From: Diphasiastrum complanatum
Taxonomy: Eukaryota > Streptophyta > Lycopodiopsida > Lycopodiales > Lycopodiaceae
Assembly: GCA_029204225.1 (NCBI GenBank)
Contig: CM055096.1
Span: forward strand, 37,657,460-37,721,459
Direction: 5' to 3'
Length of the DNA stretch: 64,000 nucleotides
Shown: positions 1 to 10,817 of the stretch, in pieces
Position numbering within the stretch: the first letter of the stretch is position 1
Layout of the letters: every line of letters begins with the position of its first letter
Position numbers and translations under genes: made by a program
The notes under the pieces: model-generated
What the model saw: the letters and a program-made list of their open reading frames with translations, nothing else
Told to the model about the DNA's origin: nothing
Database searches by the model: none

Positions 1-1592
1 CATGAAAAACAACCGCTACCAAAATTGAAGGCATAACCTGTTGTTGACTTCCTATCATCTATACTTCATGCCCAATCAGTGTCAACATAACCTTGCAACT
101 TAGGTAAAACACTTTGTCTTTTGTAGATTAGACCAAGGTTAGGTGTACCTTTCACATACCTCAAAATCCTTTTTGCAGCTCTCCAGTGGTCCATAGTGAG
201 TGATGACATGAATTGGCTAATCAAACTTATAGCATAGCAGATATCAGGACGTGTAGTTGTAAGATATATCAAACTCCCAACTAGCTGACGAAATAGAGTA
301 GCGTCAACATGTGCACTATCATCAATACGAGATAATTTCTTACCAGCTTCGCAAGGGGTGATGGAAGGTTTGCACTCTTTCATGTGAAATCTCTCCAATA
401 TCTCGCCCACATATTTGTTTTGACATAACCTAATATCACTGCTAGTTTGCCATACTTCGACACCCAAGCAATAGTGCATAAGATCTAAATCTGTCATCTC
501 AAACTGCTTGCATAAGTTGGCTTTGATAGAACGAGTGAGGTTCTCATCATTGCCCGTGATAATGATATCATCAACGTAAAGTACAATCAAGATGTTGTCA
601 TCATTTATAAGAACATAAAGGTTTGGATCTGAATTTGTTCTTACAAACCCATGAGAAAGAAAGTAACTGTCAATGCGTCCATACCATGCGCGTGGCACTT
701 GCTTAAGGCCATAAAGTGCTTTGTGTAGTTTACATACCTTCTGTTCTTGCCCTTTTGCCATGAACAAAAGGTATGTAAACTTCTTCTTCTAAGTCACCAT
801 TCAAAAATGTGGACTTCACATCCATTTAATGGATCTTCCACCCAAAATGAGATGCTAAGGCAATGATAAGACGTAGCATAGTCCACTTGGACACTGGAGC
901 AAATGTCTCTTCATAGTCAATTCCTTTGTTTTGCTCATAACCCTTCACTACTAGGCATGCCTTATACTTTGCTATCGTGCCATCCGCATGAAACTTTGTT
1001 CTAAACACCCATTTGTTGTCAATGGGTTTCTTTCCAAGTGGTAGATCAACCAACTCCCATGTATCATGCTTGTGGATGGTTTCTATCTCCTCTTCCACTG
1101 CCCTTTGCCACTCTTTGTGATCTTTTGCCTCATCAAAGGTCGATGGCTCTCGACACTTCAAAATGTCAGTCATTAGGGCATAGTTCACATGATAACGATA
1201 GGGAGACTTCCTTTCCCGCATTGATCTTCTCACTTCACCTTGTGTGCTAGATCTTGGTTGATTTAGCTTTGCGTCCTTCATGATCTTTTCATACCATTTT
1301 GGTATCTTAGATTCAGGTGATACACTACGTGGAGAGTATGTATCCCAAGGAGTGTCTAAGTAATGTCTCTTACTTCCAACCGGTTTCTCCTTTATTGCTC
1401 CTATTGTCAAGTACCTCCCCCTAGGCTCTTGAATAGGTGGTGTCCTTTCATACTCGCCCTCTCGACTCTCGTCTTCACGTGCATAATCTTATGGAGCATC
1501 TTCTTCATCTTTTTCCTCCAGAATTGTGGGAAGTCTTTTGATGCTTTCACCACTTGCATGGTCTTCATCTTCATACCTATGTGTTTCATCAA
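1..1592 (-). pseudogene. C1 reverse transcriptase and start of RNase H
   Basis: From about 1,410 the frame enters the RT N-terminus, with KHDTWELVDLP, NKWVFRTKFHADGTIAKYKA and [13 protein letters not shown]. It then shifts at about 770-826 and continues with [16 protein letters not shown] and the catalytic IVLYVDDIIITG box, whose YVDD is intact. RNase H begins at about 75 with YVDTDWA. After an in-frame TGA it continues with DDRKSTTGYAF at the window edge. The enzyme would copy element RNA into cDNA. The breaks make it a pseudogene. Confidence 0.93.
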
Positions 1593-2424
1593 AGATCACA
1601 TCTTTGCTAATGTGAATCTAATTCATTACAGGATCAAAACACCTGTAAGCTTTCGTCCTCTCATCATAACCAACGAAGATACACTTGATTACTTTGGCAT
1701 AAAGTTTCTTTCGCTCCTCCTTTGGCACATGTACATAGGCCTTACATCCAATGACACGAAACTTGTCGATTTTTGGCTTTATTCCAGTAAATGCTTCTTC
1801 AAGAGTCACATTTGGAACCGCAACTGTAGGGCTCCTGTTTTGCAAGAACGTTGTCGCTCTGCACGCTTCCAACCAAAGTGGATTGGTCAAGCCCATTTGC
1901 TTCATCATGGAGCGTGCACTCTCGATAGTAGTCCTGTTTTTCCTTTCAGCTACACCATTATTATGCGGCGTGTGTGACTGTGTGAATTGTCTTTTGATGT
2001 CGTGTTCTTTGCAAAAGTCCTCAAAATCATCAGATTTGTATTGGCCCCCTCTATCAGATCTTAGCACTTTGATGCGTGCATCCAGTTGGTTCTCTACCAA
2101 AGTCTTGAACTCCTTGAAGCGAGCAAAAGTGTCAGATTTCTTCTTCAAGAAATAAATCCATGTCCTCCTAGAGTAATCATCTATGAAATTCATAAAATAA
2201 TATGCTTTCCCCAACGACATGGTCTTCATTGAGCCGCACAGGTCGCTGTGAATGAGCTCCAGCGGTTTCTTAGCTCTTGCAGCTCCACTTTTCTTGAATG
2301 TCTCCCTGTGATGCTTTCCCATGATGCATCCTTCAGATATTGCATGATGATCATCCTGCAATGTCGGTAACCCTATTACCATCTCAAGCTCCCATAGTTC
2401 AAATGACCAACTCTTCTGTGCCAC
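1593..2424 (-). pseudogene. C1 integrase
   Basis: This is a copia-type integrase core, the enzyme that inserts element cDNA into host DNA. The catalytic D-D-E residues are visible: HSDLCG (first Asp), LRSDRGGQY (second Asp) and NGVAERKNR (Glu). The GKAYYFMNFIDDYSR and copia C-terminal GYDERTKAYRCFDP motifs are present too. The N-terminal zinc finger is only partly readable, at a frame change near 2,400. The reading frame ends in a stop at 1,618, after which the linker to RT continues broken. Confidence 0.92.
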
Positions 2425-2850
2425 AACTCAGATTGAGATGCCTAGAGATAGCCAAACCATATTCTCCTAGTTTTGCAGCATCCAATTTATAAAGGCCACA
2501 ATTACTATCTCTATAACCCTTCGCCACCACTTTATGGTTGTGGTTCATATCCCTCATTAGGCATCCATCCTTGACAAATTCAACCTTAAGATGTTGATTT
2601 GCCATTACACCAATAGAAAGCAAACTCTTTTTGAGTCCATGAACATAAAGCACATTAGGGATGTTCTTGATTTTACCATCAGGAAACTGCACAGGTACAT
2701 TGCCCACACCCTGTATCTGGCATTCCTCTCCATTGGCTTGAGTGACCTTATCCCCATCATGGATTGGTGAGAATTTTTCAAACCAATCACGTTTCTCAGT
2801 CATATGCCTTGTGGCGCCTGAATCTATGAACCATCTGGCACCATCATCAA
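2399..2850 (-). pseudogene. C1 protease and GAG-pre-integrase region
   Basis: The start of this segment reads WFIDSGATRHMT, the active-site motif of copia aspartic proteases, with the catalytic Asp in DSGA. About 130 residues follow that match the PR-to-INT linker, including the stretch VLYVHGLKKSLLSIG typical of copia polyproteins. PR would cleave the Gag-Pol precursor inside the particle. Upstream gag is missing because homology stops at the G1 junction. A frame change near 2,400-2,424 separates this piece from the integrase. Identity is secure from the motif and the domain order. Confidence 0.9.
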
Positions 2851-2853
2851 CTT

Positions 2854-3156
2854 GAAATGAGCCATTTTGGTCAGACGATCAACTGTGATCCATATAGCAT
2901 CATTACCCTTTTGGGTTTTAGGCAGGCCTACTATAAAATCCATGGAGATACTTTCCCATTTACCAGCTGGTATTTCTAAGGGATGGAACAACCCTCCTGT
3001 CTTTAAACGCTCTGCTTTATTTACTTGACATTTCTGACAACTGGTTACATACTGGTGGACGTCCTTTTTCATACTGGGCCAGAAAAATTGCCTACGAAGA
3101 AGCTCATAGATCTTCTGTATGCCTGGGTGTCCCGCGCTAGGATTGTCATGATATTC
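2854..3156 (-). pseudogene. G1 integrase, N-terminal fragment
   Basis: This fragment holds the end of the HHCC zinc finger (MKKDVHQYVTSCQKCQVNK, with the CX2C half visible) and the first strand of the catalytic core, WESISMDFIVGLP, whose Asp is the first catalytic acid. Homology ends after LTKMAH at about 2,857. The rest of the core and the C-terminal domain are absent, replaced by C1 protease sequence. It cannot encode an active integrase. Confidence 0.88.
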
Positions 3157-4022
3157 TTATAGGACCTGCTGCCTATAATTCTCTGAATTGGGGACAGATA
3201 CTCTATCTCTATAGAGCAAGTACTCATCCTGAATGGAATATTGTTTCCATTTGAATCCTTGAGTCAACTGACTCTCAACCACTGGGGTTTGCTTGGGTAA
3301 TACAGGCTCAGAATCCTCAACGTCATCTGACGACGTATACTCGGACTCATCATCATCCTCAACGGAAGCTGGCGTATTCTTGGATGAGCTGGTACCAGCC
3401 TTGGGAACTGGTTCTGGAGTCTGTAACTGTCTGTTCTGGACTGAGTTCCAGATAATAGAGAAGAATGCATCATGCTGGCATTTCCCTCTCAAGGACTTGA
3501 GTAACTCATTACGAATCTGAGTAAAACTCAGCTCGTTTATCATAGGCATTCTGCTAAGGGCATCTGCTACTGTATTGAATTTTCCACGCCTATATCTGAT
3601 AGACATGTCAAACTCTTGCATCAACTCTGCCCAACGAGCTTTCCGACCTCTAAGCTCAGGTTGATTGCAAAGGTATCTGAGACTCTCATGGTCTGTCAGG
3701 ACCTCAAAGTTGGCACCATACAAATAATGCCTCCAAGTCTTAAGGGCATGGACTATAGAAAAGAGTTCCTTTTCATAGGCATTGTACCTAGTCTGAACTG
3801 GCTCGAGTTTTTTACTCTCGAACGCAACTGGTAGTCCACCCTGAGGTAGCACAGCACCTACTGCAAAGTCGCTAGCATCTGTTTCGACCACAAATGGCTG
3901 ATTGGGGTCGACGACTTTTAAAACTGGTGCTGTAGCTAAGGCTGTTTTGAGAGCATCAAAGCTCTCCTGCTGTGCGGACTTCCAAATGAACTCCTTTCCC
4001 TTCCCCTTAAGGAAAGATCTAA
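3157..4022 (-). pseudogene. G1 RNase H
   Basis: A gypsy-type RNase H with all four acidic positions readable: ETDASDFAVGAVL (Asp), YEKELFSIVHALKTW (Glu), VLTDHESLRYL (Asp) and TVADALSRMP (Asp). It would degrade the RNA strand of the RNA/DNA hybrid during reverse transcription. A long acidic Ser/Glu-rich linker follows (around 3,290-3,480) before the integrase zinc finger. A frame break near 4,022 separates it from RT. This is one of the longer open frames of G1 (244 codons from 3,891). Confidence 0.92.
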
Positions 4023-4720
4023 AGTTACAAAATTTTTTGAGGTCTCAGCCAACTGAGTATGGCTTTAACCTTATTTGGGTCCATCTTAATCCCATCTGAA
4101 GAGATAATGTGACCCAAATATGCTCCTTCTTCAACGAAGAATTCACACTTGGATTGTTTAGCATAGAGCTTATGCTTTCTGAGCAGTCGAAACACCTTTC
4201 TGAGGTGTTTTAGATGCTCCTTCCTCGTTTTGCTGTAAACGAGGATGTCATCTAGAAATACGACTACAAACTTACCCAAGTATGGTCTGAGGACACTGTT
4301 CATCAAGGTCATAAAGGTAGCTGGAGCATTTGTGAGCCCAAATGGCATCACCTTAAACTCATAATGACCGTGACGAGTCCTAAAAGCTGTTTTTGAGACA
4401 TCTTCCGATTTTATACGGACTTGATGATATCCCGATCTAAGGTCTATTTTACTGAAAAACTTAGCCCCGTCGAGTTGATCAAACAACTCGTCTGCCCGAG
4501 GCATATGGTATTTATTCTTAATTGTGACTTTATTGAGGGCTCTGTAATCTACGCAAAGGCGCATAGACCCCTCTTTCTTTTTCACCAATAGGACTGGTGA
4601 GGCCCATGGTGAACTACTAGTCTGAATTTGGCCTTTCCCAAGATAGTCTGTTAACTACCTAGTTATTTCTTCATCCTCTGTTCGGCTGACCCGATACGGA
4701 GGTTTAGAAACAGGTGTTGT
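4023..4720 (-). pseudogene. G1 reverse transcriptase
   Basis: A gypsy RT of 187 open codons with the expected blocks in order: [50 protein letters not shown] and the catalytic [13 protein letters not shown] with FLDD intact. The thumb motif GHIISSDGI follows. Upstream residues of the fingers domain are readable to about 4,720 but contain a stop. The 3' end is broken at about 4,022 before RNase H. Catalytic residues are preserved, but the polyprotein frame is not. Confidence 0.93.
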
Positions 4721-5217
4721 ACCTGGTACTATGTTTATTACATGATCTACCTCTCTGCTAGGTGGTAAACCATGTGTAAATCTTCAGGAAAAATGTCTTT
4801 AAATTTAGACAACAAAGTTTCTAATTTACTGATTTTCTATTGAATAGAACTGGAAATAGAATCTTCAGGAATAAACTGAAAGTCACATAAGAATACCTGA
4901 TGGTCTTCGTCTCTGATTAGCGGACAGAGCTCTGAACTGCAGACCATAGGACTGTTGGGAACATCATGCTCCCCATGCAACTAGATCTCTCGGCCTTTAT
5001 GCTGAAAGCTGAGGGTGTTCTCCTGATAGTTTCTGTGGAGGGAAGGTCCTAAACTGTAGGGTCAATCTCTCCCGAGAACAATGTCTGTTCGATCCAGGTG
5101 CATTATCTGAAAGTTTATTTCATCTTGGTACCCCTGAATACCAAGATTTAACTTACTTACCATAGTTTCTCATATTTTTTTATCTTCACCCTTAGCTAAT
5201 GAAACTATGTACCTATG
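4721..5217 (-). pseudogene. G1 PR-RT linker, degenerate
   Basis: This stretch lies between the recognisable protease and RT fingers on the minus strand. No long frame is open. It has the expected position and size for the PR-to-RT connector of a gypsy polyprotein, and it is flanked on both sides by G1 domains. I see no separate gene in it. Confidence 0.6.
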
Positions 5218-5424
5218 CTAACTAGGTACTTCTGGTAGTTTAAGCTTTTTAACCAGGGTGTGGTTGATGAAATTATGGGTTGCCCCATCATCAACCATGA
5301 CTCTTACTGACTGGTTACCAATTTTCCCATGCATATGTACTAGGTCATGCGGCCCAAAGCTGAAGGGTCTCGCTAGCATTACAGAGGTCAGCTGGCAACA
5401 GTGTTCATGATCTTTATGATACAC
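5218..5424 (-). pseudogene. G1 aspartic protease, altered active site
   Basis: This is a retropepsin-like protease fragment. The active-site strand reads VRVMVDDGATHNFI. Relatives carry DSGA or DTGA at this point, so the residue after the catalytic Asp has become a second Asp. The flanking FINHTLVKKLKLP matches the family. Protease would process Gag-Pol. The substitution and the short open frame suggest an inactive remnant. It lies directly between the gag nucleocapsid and RT. Confidence 0.85.
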
Positions 5425-5481
5425 TTTGATCTCGGAAGCTGCCGAGTCACTGGGGAAACATACAGTTTGAACAAGATGAAC

Positions 5482-6600
5482 TTATTTTTTATCTTTTTTA
5501 TCTTTTTTAGTGAAAGGCCCCTTGGGACACTGTCTGACTGTGTGTCCCTTGCCCATACACACAAAGCACAAACGTTCTTGTTTGGCTTTCTCAAAATCAT
5601 CTGGTTTTAAGGGCTGTATGAGTGAAGGGCGTTTCTGAGGAGCTTCACTTTTAAATTTATCTTCTTTCTTTCTTTTTAAAAATTTCTTTTTAAATTGAAA
5701 GTCTTTCTGAGGAAGCTGCTCAGAAAGTGGTTGTTGTCTCGCTCTCTTCCTACCCACTGAATCATCATAGATTTGAGCATATCTAAGAGCTTGCTCAAGG
5801 GTAGTAGGCGAGTTTCTCTAGACCTCTACTTTATATTCATCTTTGAGGCCACGGACAAATCCTCTGATTTTCTGATAGTCATCCATATTTTTAATCTTTA
5901 AAATTGCTTCTCGATACTGCGAGATATATTGGATGAGGGACTTGTCCATTACTGTTCTTTCCCAGGCTTCCCAGGCTCTATCAAGTTCATTCTCTAGTAG
6001 AAATTCTCTTAGGAAAGCTTCTTCAAAAGCTTTCCATGACCGGGGAGTCTGCCAAGTCTCCTGGAGATTTAACCACCACTTATAGGCCATAGGCCCTAAG
6101 GAAAGATTGGCCTCAATAGCTTGCAAATGGTCAGGGGTCTGTTTAAGAGCATGAATGTTCTTCCATTTGCTGAGGAAGGTTTGTAGAATATCTGCATTTC
6201 TATCCTTCTCTTCCCCATTAAAAGTAGAAGGTTTTAAGTCTTTAAAAATACTGGGGTGAGACCGTAAAGTCTCACCCGAAACTGATGGAAGTGGAGAAGG
6301 GGATAACTGAGAAGTGGAGGGAAGGCTTCCTTTCGCAGAACTCAAAATCAAGTTTTTGAGTTCAGCGAACGAGTCGTCCACACTGGACTTGAAATTGGCT
6401 AATGCCAACTTCAGTTCATCCACTTCTGTTACCAATTGGAGGAACTGCTCCTTGGTAACCAGTTCGTCGAGTTCTTCGGCGAACTGTTCTTGTTCTTCTA
6501 CTTCCATGGGTTCCTTCCCTTTCCTGTAAGCCAAGGCTTTTGTTTCAAGTTCGTCGAAGCCTCTCTCCGGGGGTTGATCAGGTCCCTGAGGAGTGGTCAT
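5482..6600 (-). pseudogene. G1 Gag, open except for one TAG
   Basis: The ATG at 6,600 opens a 260-codon capsid region with a charged coiled N-terminus and the gag signature FLSKWKNIHALKQTPDH...WWLNLQETWQTPRSWKAFEEAF. It stops at 5,818-5,820 (TAG). The same frame then continues after 20 more codons into a basic Lys-rich region and a CCHC knuckle, CFVCMGKGHTVRQC (CX2CX4HX4C), ending in a KKDKK tail at 5,482. Gag would form the virus-like particle and bind element RNA. One nonsense change separates this from a complete frame of roughly 370 codons, making it the best-preserved gag here. Confidence 0.9.
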
Positions 6601-7469
6601 CTTCGGAACTAAAAGAGAGCTACATTAACTTCTGAAGGAAAAAAAAGTCTAAAAGACTAATTTACAACTGTACAAGGGAAAGAAAAGATGACTTAGCTGT
6701 TTCTGAGGATTGTACTTCCAAAGAAAGAATGAAGAGGAACCCTCTCAACTCTTTTACCCAAGATTTCAGACCTGCTGTCCCGGAAAATGCCAGTTTGAAG
6801 CTTCAAAACGGTGCCAAATTTCTCGGTTCTTGAGTTGAGTAGCTAACTGATCTGATTTTAGGTGTGGGACTCCATCAAATCGAGTAAAAACCGAAAATTT
6901 ACAAAAGGAAATCTGGAATTTTTGAAGTCCTTGTCCTCGCTGGTTGGATAGCAACCTATCCAGTCCGATTTGTCCAATTTACAGCTCTAAATCACCTCAA
7001 ATCTCCGATTTACTCTCAGCTTGTAGGTCGCTGGTCTGTAGCAAGCAAGTCTGAAACTCAGACTCCTGAAAAACTTCTGAAAAATAGGGCTAAATTCTGA
7101 GATTTCTACTCTACTGTCCAATGCTGGCCCTGCTACAATATTTTAGATTAGAACTCCTAATCTACTCAGAACTTCATACGAAACTCAGATTTGAGGGCTG
7201 ATTATACAGCAATGGACCTGCTCTTCCCTTCCTCATGAATTTCCGCTCAGATCATAGTGATCTACACTCAAAAATGAGAGAGGAAAACTGATTTTTCAGC
7301 GCTGAAGCTATTCTCTTCCAAACTACTAAGAAATCCAGCAAATTGGAGGATTAGAAAGCTGATCCTACAACAATTTTTCTCCTCTATTCTTTTCTAAGAA
7401 TCTCCCAGATCTTTCCTATCTTCTGATAGCTTTCTCTACTACTGCTCTTGAACTCCCTAGAATGGAGAT
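6601..7469 (-). other. G1 untranslated leader between primer site and gag
   Basis: About 870 bp of non-coding sequence lie between the gag ATG and the primer site. I see no open frame of interest and no repeat array here, only pyrimidine/purine-biased AT-rich sequence. Its position makes it the 5' untranslated leader, which would normally carry packaging and dimerisation signals. Confidence 0.7.
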
Positions 7470-7482
7470 GGCTCTGATACCA
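7470..7482 (-). promoter_or_regulatory. G1 primer-binding site (initiator-Met type)
   Basis: Read on the minus strand this is TGGTATCAGAGCC, complementary to the 3' end of plant initiator tRNA-Met, the usual primer for copia and many gypsy elements. It sits one base inside the LTR edge at 7,484, as expected for a minus-strand primer site. Confidence 0.9.
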
Positions 7483-7483
7483 G

Positions 7484-7668
7484 TGTAATAGTTCCTAACA
7501 CCACAGTAGGGCAGACACTAACTGATCCACCCAACCTTGCTTACTCCCTGATATAGAGTAAGCCCCTCCTAGCCCAGTGTGAGTACTGGTAGCATGCTAC
7601 TGCCAAGTGTCGGCCACGTGGCACTGACGTGGCCGACTGCACGTCGGGACCCAACTGGGAGCCCTATC
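7484..7668 (-). repeat. G1 5' LTR, U5-side remnant
   Basis: Immediately outside the primer site the plus strand begins TGTAATAGTTCC, so the minus-strand LTR ends ...TTACA with the canonical CA terminus. About 185 bp remain. The sequence then switches, near 7,668, to copia RT coding sequence on the opposite strand, so U3 and the far LTR edge are missing. No second copy of this LTR is visible in the window. Confidence 0.75.
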
Positions 7669-8385
7669 CTAGTAGATGGTACCATTGAAAGGTACAAGGC
7701 AAGGCTCGTTGCCAAAGGCTATGCTCAGCAAAAGGGGATTGATTATGAAGAGACTTTTTCTCCTATTTCTCGGATGACTACCGTGAGGGTAGTAACCTCT
7801 TTGGCTACCCATTTTGGTTGGCGTTTGCGGCAACTTGACATAAAGACAACATTCCTCAATGGTGTTCTCAATAAGGAAGTGTACCTTCAACAACATGCTG
7901 ATTTTTTGGTTGAAGGCCAAGAAGATAAAATTTTTCTTCTAAGAAGGCACTTTATGGACTGAAGCAAGCTCCAAGGATGTGGTATCAAAAGATACATGCC
8001 TACTTTTGTGATCAAGGATTTACCAATAGTCCTAGCAAATATACTCTTTATGTCAAGCATACTTCAGGTTATATCATCATTATTTTGCTTTATGTTGATG
8101 ATATTATTATTACGGGAAGTAATGAGCAGCAGATTGATGTCGTAATACTTGATCTTGGTATGGTTTTTGAAACCTCAAATTTAGGCCTATTGCAGTTTAA
8201 TCTTGGTCTTGAATTTGTACAAGAAGGGGTTGGAATTTTCATCTCTCAAGAACGCTACATTGGGCAGATTTTGAAGCAATTAAAGATGGAAGATTGCAAG
8301 CCTGTTGGTGTACCTATGGAGACAGGCCTGAAATTAAGTAGTTAAGTTGATGATGAACCATTTGATACTACTTTTTTGACAGGTA
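7669..8385 (+). pseudogene. C2 reverse transcriptase fragment (left copy)
   Basis: A copia RT piece starts in mid-domain at [17 protein letters not shown] and runs through [29 protein letters not shown] and, after a frame change at about 7,960, WYQKIHAYFCDQGF. It then carries the intact catalytic LLYVDDIIITGSN and QERYIGQILK. A TAA at about 8,344 interrupts METGLKLSS. Homology ends at about 8,385, where G2 protease on the other strand begins. This junction is the same as the one at about 25,165, so the fragment is the left copy of the C2 segment. Confidence 0.9.
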
Positions 8386-8566
8386 TGTCTTCAACCATTC
8401 CTCTAGGATGGACTTTCATTTGATCAGCTAGCTTGATGGCAAAAGTGGCAGGCTTCAGCTTGGTAAGTCTCCATTTTGCACATAGCTTGGTTGAAATCAG
8501 TTTAACTCCTGAACCTCCATCTATTATGACTGTTTCTTTACCAAACTGTCTATGTTGTATCGGCAT
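8386..8566 (-). pseudogene. G2 protease fragment (left copy)
   Basis: The minus strand reads GKETVIIDGGSGVKLISTKLCAKWRL...FAIKLADQ. This is a gypsy retropepsin whose active-site segment is IDGGSGV, the DGGS variant seen in related plant gypsy elements and in the second copy at 25,026. It is cut off after HPRGMVEDI, where antisense C2 sequence begins, so the second half of the protease is missing. It continues from the G2 gag to its right. Confidence 0.85.
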
Positions 8567-10453
8567 GGTGATGTTTTTTTGCTCACTTTTTTAGGCTATC
8601 CCCACATTGAGTATTTCGTTCGTGTCTTCAAACCCGGCACAAAAAGTGGCTTCTGATGAACTCACGGTTCCATTTGAGTCAATATTTCTGTTAATACTTC
8701 TTTTGCTTAAGAAATTCTTTCCATGTAATATCCATCTTACTAGGCAGAATATTTACAATCATTTATGTTTGCGGTGCTTCAGGTTTCGTCATCTTGAAAG
8801 GTTCTTCATGGTGGTGCAACTATGTATTAACATTTGTTCTTGGATCTGCTTGTGGCATAGATGGAGAATGGACTTCGGTTACTACTTTAGCGGCTTCTTG
8901 GGCTTCTTCTTCTTGCAACTACTTACTCCACTGTCTCATATCTTGATATCTTTTCTTTTCTGCTTTGAGATTCAAATACACCCCTAATGCAGTGGGTATG
9001 TTTGTAGTTGGTGCATATTTAGAAGGTACTGGATCAACTAGAAGTTCTTTCTGTTTCTGAGCTATGGTAGCAACCATCAAATGTGTAGTTGGTTCAGGTT
9101 AAATTACTGGTCTTTTCTTGATTGTAATCATATTCACTGGAGCAATAACCGGTGGTGGTTTGAGTCTTGCAGGAAATTCTTTATAATACTCTCCACTTTC
9201 TCTATAAAATGGTATAAACTTTTATTTGGACATTTAGCAACTCTGTGACATCCAAGTGGCACTCTGGTCCATTGTCTAGCTGCTTGTTGTTGCACGAAAG
9301 CACATATAGCATACTGCTCTAAAGGACCACTCTCGTGATTATTGTTATAGTTCCATTGCTCATTACCATGATAAGGTTTTGGTTCCATTAGATTAGCAGG
9401 AGGAGCACTCTGTCCGGTTGGAGCTGGCTGAGCTAGTCGTTCTAGAAATCCAAGGGCAAAATTGAAAGGCTTTCCATCAAGACCTTTTGAATAAGTAGGT
9501 TCTCGATACTAAAGCTTAGCATACCTTTGCTGGATAATCCGAGGATTAAACGAGCAAAAGGTTGTTTCATGTCCCATAGAGTTACACAGATGACAAATAG
9601 TATTCATCATTCGTTGTTTCAACATTGGACATTCATTCATAGTATGATTGCCTACACAAATTGAACACCAGACAATTTCCCAGCTAGGAAAAGTCTTTGC
9701 AAACTTTTCAGCTTCTTTGCTCACTTTACCATGGAATTCTTCCAAGGCATTAATCTTTTTATCAAGTTGAGACTGCATCTTTTCCAGCTGCATCTGTTGC
9801 TTTGACCAAGTTTCTCGAACTCGTCGATCATCTTCTCTATAGTAGCATTGATATTTGTTGATGCAATGGTGGTAGAAATTGTCGTGGTTTGTCCTGCCGT
9901 ATAAGGCAACATTCCAACATTTGGTTCGTCGTCAGAATCTTCATCCTCCTCACGAATTGCATCGGCCATAGCATTTTGTATCGTAGCATATTGATTATGG
10001 CATTTCAGCTCGCATCTAATCCGTTTAGGTAGACCTGCTAAAAACCACATAATCAAAGCATCGTCATTGATCAGATCTGAGGTGTTTAACCCGTTCAATA
10101 TAATCTCGTACTGTCTCTCTCTTTCCCATTTTAATTTTACTTAAAAGGAGAAAGAGATCTTCCATAAATTTTCTGGGCTTAAATCTTGTAATGAGAGCAA
10201 CTTTAACCACTTCCCAATCCGTGTGTTCTGCTTCTTCTTGGTTATAAAACCAATCTTGAGCACCTTCAATTAAGGCCATAGAGAATAACTAAAGTTTATC
10301 GTGTGGAAAGACTTCGCCATAAATCATAAATGATTCAGAAAAGATCTAGAAAAATCTGATGGGACCAGATAACCAATTGTATTTTGGTATATCTAAACAA
10401 GGAGACCTTCTAACAACAATTGGTGTTGGGTTCATTGGTTCTCCTTCAGCCAT
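8567..10453 (-). pseudogene. G2 Gag (left copy), multiple breaks
   Basis: A probable start is the ATG at 10,453 (MAEGEPMNPTP). Capsid follows with DWFYNQEEAEHTDWEVVKV, RFKPRKFMEDLFLLLSKIK and RDYIERVKHLRSD. The nucleocapsid has zinc knuckles CSICVGNHTMNEC (CX2CX3HX4C) and CHLCNSMGHETTFC (CX2CX4HX4C) near 9,560-9,680, and a degenerate further pair near 9,190-9,260. A long Gln/Pro-rich spacer leads to PR. Several stops and frameshifts are present, including a TAG after the residues SGPIRFF. The right copy at 23,163-25,010 is an inverted duplicate. Confidence 0.88.
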
Positions 10454-10817
10454 AATTCCAAATTATGTCAATCAAATAATGAGATTGGATCTAGATTTTT
10501 CAAAAAAAAATCCTATCTCAAATCAGATCAGATCTTTCTCTATCACTTGAAAACAAATTATAACAGAATGACTCAAAAATTTGATAGAGGCTAGATCTGG
10601 TATATCAGTACCTAGAAATTGTATAGGTGAAGGTTTAATGGGCAAGGGTTGACTCGGACCACAAGTCAACGCCTACAGTCAACATGCGGTTGTGACGACA
10701 CCATGAAATCATGCTTCCGCTGACATATGAATAAAATTGCGGTTGCAGCTTCATGCTCCTACAGTCACTTGCGAAGGAGATTTTGTTGTCTACGTCTTCA
10801 TGCTCCACTAGATAAAT
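10454..10817. other. Spacer between G2 gag and C3 LTR
   Basis: About 360 bp contain no convincing frame. The part nearest 10,454 is probably G2 leader, since it directly precedes the gag ATG on the minus strand. The part nearest 10,800 contains GTCAAC-rich sequence of no recognised type. No LTR edge or primer site for G2 is recognisable here. Confidence 0.4.

Larger units (their letters stand above)
1..2853 (-). mobile_element. C1: truncated Ty1/copia retrotransposon
   Basis: On the minus strand the domains run PR, GAG-pre-integrase, INT, RT and the start of RNase H. PR-INT-RT-RNaseH is the diagnostic copia order. The element leaves the window at base 1 inside RNase H. At its 5' side it begins abruptly in PR at about 2,853, with no gag, primer site or LTR, joined to G1 integrase on the same strand. 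Several stops and frameshifts break the polyprotein, so it is not autonomous. Confidence 0.93.
2854..7668 (-). mobile_element. G1: truncated Ty3/gypsy retrotransposon
   Basis: On the minus strand the order is LTR tip (7,668-7,484), primer site, leader, gag, PR, RT, RNase H and the first part of INT. RT-RNaseH preceding INT is the gypsy order. Both ends are truncated: INT stops at about 2,854 where C1 begins, and the LTR stops at about 7,668 where a C2 fragment begins. Gag is nearly open, whereas PR-RT contains several breaks. The iMet-type primer site and single CCHC knuckle would fit a chromovirus-like lineage, but the chromodomain region is missing, so this is unproven. Confidence 0.92.

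Noticed and set aside
5401-5610. Plus-strand frame over the G1 PR/gag region with a Phe/Leu-rich hydrophobic segment
   Set aside because: It is the antisense of the Lys-rich nucleocapsid; the hydrophobicity is a by-product.
8607-8987. A 126-codon plus-strand frame with hydrophobic stretches suggesting a membrane protein
   Set aside because: It is antisense to the G2 gag-PR spacer and is not conserved in the inverted copy at 24,480-25,010.
10359-10550. A 63-codon plus-strand frame beside the G2 gag start
   Set aside because: The minus strand here encodes the G2 Gag N-terminus with a good ATG, so the plus frame is a shadow.
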